DNA of 6,421 nt from Treponema sp. (GTDB taxonomy: Bacteria > Spirochaetota > Spirochaetia > Treponematales > Breznakiellaceae): contig JAISYA010000142.1 in assembly GCA_031270205.1 (NCBI GenBank), forward strand, positions 1-6,421, given 5' to 3'. Below are positions 4,973 through 6,421 of the stretch, piece after piece. The notes below the pieces were generated by a model. That model was not told where the DNA came from and did no database searches. It worked only from the letters and a program-made list of their open reading frames with translations. Each line of letters starts with the position of its first letter. Position 1 is the first letter of the stretch. The translations under genes were made by a program, and so were the position numbers.

Positions 4973-5641
4973 TCAGTTCACCGCGATATGGCGGATCTCG
5001 GTGAAGCGCCCCTCGTCCCCGCCGCTTTGCCAGCAGGCCGCCAGACTCAGCCAGGCGCCCGCCGCCTCAGGCGGCAGAGTGAGGCGCCAGATGTGCCGGG
5101 TCATCAGCTTGCTCTCGGTGAGCAGCTTGATGTCGTTTATTTTTTCCGGCCCCCAGGCGTAGTGCAGGACCGCGCCGTTGTACGCTTCGGGAATAGCCCA
5201 GCTCTCCGGCGTCATTTCGTCCTGAAAACGGATTTCCACGCCGCAGCCGCCCAGGGTTCTAATCTCGGTGATGTTGGGCCGGGTATTCGGCTCGCCGCCG
5301 GGGGTCGGTTCCCGGTCCGGCTCGTGGATGCCGAATATGGCCTTATACTCGGCGCTCATTTTTTTGTTGAAGCGGATGTAGGAGCGGGCGAAGTCCCGCA
5401 TACCCGCGAGCGCGTCTTTCATGGCCCGCCGCTTGGTAATCCCCCGGCTAGAGGAATTGTCCTCCACATAGTTCGCGTGGGCGCTTTGGGCCTTTTCGAT
5501 AAGGGTGATGAGGGCGGTACATTCGGCCTCGACCCAGCCAAACTGGGTTTTGTACGCCGGGTTTGCCAGCCCCGCCTTCCAGGTGGTCATCAGTTCCAGT
5601 TGATCCTGCTCTTTCGCCGGTATCCAGTCATGCTGCGCCAT
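4973..5641 (-). CDS. hypothetical protein with N-terminal HDWIP motif
   Basis: A 222-residue protein of unknown function. The ATG at 5641 is chosen because AAAGGAG lies 8 nt upstream; the frame remains open a further 76 codons to an ATG at 5869, but that part is the tandem repeat array. Nothing resembles a signal peptide or membrane segment. Residues 10-105 look helical, with WKAGLANPAY, FGWVEAECTALI and FARSYIRFNKKMSAEYKAIFGIH. A proline-rich hinge at about 106-122 (EPDREPTPGGEPNTRPN) is followed by a probable beta-rich half (123-222). From memory, proteins starting MA-HDWIP with a helical half, a TP-rich hinge and a beta domain recur as hypothetical genes in gut Treponema and Bacteroidetes, sometimes in several copies; this was not checked. 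A TAAAAT at 5669-5664 is a possible -10. The neighbour upstream is a glycine-rich protein gene on the same strand. Confidence 0.88.
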   Translation of the reverse strand: MAQHDWIPAKEQDQLELMTTWKAGLANPAYKTQFGWVEAECTALITLIEKAQSAHANYVEDNSSSRGITKRRAMKDALAGMRDFARSYIRFNKKMSAEYKAIFGIHEPDREPTPGGEPNTRPNITEIRTLGGCGVEIRFQDEMTPESWAIPEAYNGAVLHYAWGPEKINDIKLLTESKLMTRHIWRLTLPPEAAGAWLSLAACWQSGGDEGRFTEIRHIAVN

Positions 5642-5690
5642 ATCGTACACTCCTTTTACGCTGATTTTAGGCAGTCCACAAACCGCCTTT

Positions 5691-6023
5691 CTTCCCGTAC
5701 GGTTCGCGTACCCTCCCGTACGGTTTGCATTCCCTCCCGTCTTACGCGCATTCCCTCCCGTTTTACGCGCATTCCCTCCCGTCTTATCCGCGCTCCCTCC
5801 CATTATACCAGCGCTCCCTCCCCTTATACCAGCGCTCCCTCCCGTTATACCAGCGCTCCCTCCCGTCATACCCGCATTCCCCCCCGTGCGGTCTCATTCC
5901 CTCCCCTGCGCTTCGCATTCCCTCCCGTTTTATGCGCATTCCCTCCCATACGCTTCGCATTCCTCCCCGTGCGGCCGCATTCCCTCCCGTCTTGCTCGCA
6001 TTCCCTCCCCCGCGCGCAGCGCT
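5691..6023. repeat. tandem array of about sixteen 20-21 bp units
   Basis: Contiguous units begin near 5691, 5711, 5732, 5753, 5774, 5795, 5816, 5837, 5858, 5879, 5899, 5920, 5941, 5962, 5982 and 6003. On the minus strand a unit reads roughly AATGCGCGTAAGACGGGAG followed by GG. Thirteen units contain an exact GGGAGGG. The units at 5691, 5879 and 5962 are 20 bp, so the reading frame is not kept along the array, which argues for non-coding DNA even though its right-strand end is in frame with the hypothetical gene. Degenerate copies may continue to about 6115 (GCATTC motifs). It fills the gap between the glycine-rich gene and the HDWIP gene. It is not a CRISPR: there are no spacers. Confidence 0.9.
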
Positions 6024-6035
6024 GCCGGTTTTCCC

Positions 6036-6060
6036 GGCGTCCGCTTTCCGCGCGGACGCC
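6036..6060 (-). terminator. 9-bp GC hairpin downstream of the glycine-rich gene
   Basis: GGCGTCCGC (6036-6044) pairs perfectly with GCGGACGCC (6052-6060) around a 7-nt loop, 59 bp after the glycine-rich stop codon. The minus-strand sequence that follows is GGGAAAACC with no U-tract, so it would be a non-canonical terminator or simply a 3'-end hairpin. Confidence 0.35.
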
Positions 6061-6119
6061 GCGTAATCTGCATTCTTTCCGCGGTATTGTACATTTTTCC
6101 CGCATTATGCTGCATTCGC

Positions 6120-6421
6120 TTACCCGTTATACCCCGGATTGAGGAAGCGGATGATGACGATGCCGTGGTGGCCCGCCATGCCGGGCGCTCCTTTACCATT
6201 GCGCCCGTCCCCCCCGTCTCCGTAGTTCACGCCGGCCGCGCCGTCCGGCCCTCCCGTGTATAAGCCGCCCCTGCCGCCGCGCGAAAACTCCGCCGTGCCG
6301 GTAAGCGCTTCGACCCACTCCCAGCCGTTATTTTCGGGAGCTGAGGGCTTCCAGGGCGCGCCGCCTGCTGCCGTTCCGCCCGGGCCGCCCGCGCCGCCGC
6401 CGCCGCCGCCGTTGTCCGTGC
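6120..6421 (-). CDS. glycine-rich protein, C-terminal part (runs off the right edge)
   Basis: The last 99 codons of a gene entering from the right edge, ending at TAA (6122-6120). They encode DNGGGGGGAGGPGG near the edge, then a short non-repetitive part APWKPSAPENNGWEWVEALT (21-40 of the visible part), then a second Gly-rich stretch, GVNYGDGGDGRNGKGAPG, and finish with GHHGIVIIRFLNPGYNG. A Gly-rich body closing with a G-(I/V)-V-I-I-R strand is a recurrent C-terminus of bacterial glycine-rich surface or phage-tail-like proteins (known pattern, family not confirmed here). The frame has no start in the window, so it is easily missed by ORF calling. The N-terminus, any signal peptide and any anchoring domain are out of view. 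It lies upstream of the HDWIP gene on the same strand, separated by the tandem array. Confidence 0.85.
   Translation of the reverse strand, partial: TDNGGGGGGAGGPGGTAAGGAPWKPSAPENNGWEWVEALTGTAEFSRGGRGGLYTGGPDGAAGVNYGDGGDGRNGKGAPGMAGHHGIVIIRFLNPGYNG

Noticed and set aside
4955..4973. GC stem followed by TTTT on the plus strand as an intrinsic terminator
   Set aside because: The stem is only 5 bp and no plus-strand gene precedes it; on the minus strand, where the gene is, no U-tract follows.
5691..6023. CRISPR array
   Set aside because: Units are directly contiguous with no unique spacers and no cas genes are present.
4883..6142. 419-codon plus-strand open frame
   Set aside because: It is antisense to the HDWIP gene and the array; its C-terminal half is just the translated tandem repeat, and it resembles no family. 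The minus-strand gene has a clear ribosome binding site.

Overview
The window looks like a GC-rich spirochaete chromosome segment, most likely a Treponema of the insect or animal gut. I infer this from the TrpR/YerC-like protein, an OppF-type ATPase, an 'HDWIP' hypothetical protein, a glycine-rich protein ending in a GIVIIR motif, and the abundant 20-21 bp intergenic repeats. No marker gene fixes the genus, so it remains an inference.

Layout. Bases 1-600 are non-coding and repeat-rich. They hold a consensus sigma-70 promoter firing leftward out of the window (TTGACA, 17 bp, TATAAT), two foldable inverted-repeat elements, and a six-unit 21-bp tandem array. A complete transketolase gene (617-2611, +) follows behind a strong ribosome binding site. 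From about 2725 onward every gene is on the minus strand. In transcription order from the right edge these are: the 3' end of a glycine-rich protein gene (6421-6120), a sixteen-unit 20-21 bp tandem array (6023-5691), a 222-residue HDWIP hypothetical protein (5641-4973), a tRNA-Pro(GGG) with its own promoter (4838-4764), xanthine phosphoribosyltransferase (4669-4094), an oligopeptide-type ABC ATPase (4028-3042), and a TrpR/YerC-family regulator ending at 2725, which converges on the transketolase gene.

How it works together. Transketolase (pentose phosphate pathway, source of ribose-5-phosphate and hence PRPP) and Xpt (which uses PRPP for purine salvage) are metabolically related but are not in one operon. 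The xpt, ABC and trpR-like genes are closely spaced and could be co-transcribed, although each also has a -10-like hexamer in front of it.

The less ordinary points are these. A -10-like hexamer sits exactly 6 nt before the ATG of two genes without a Shine-Dalgarno, suggesting leaderless mRNAs. A perfect 30-bp palindrome lies in the xpt leader where a purine riboswitch might be expected. The tRNA is flanked by complementary 8-mers. Two unrelated-looking arrays share the same 21-bp period, and one carries thirteen exact GGGAGGG motifs on the sense strand. No complete novel multi-gene system is visible.
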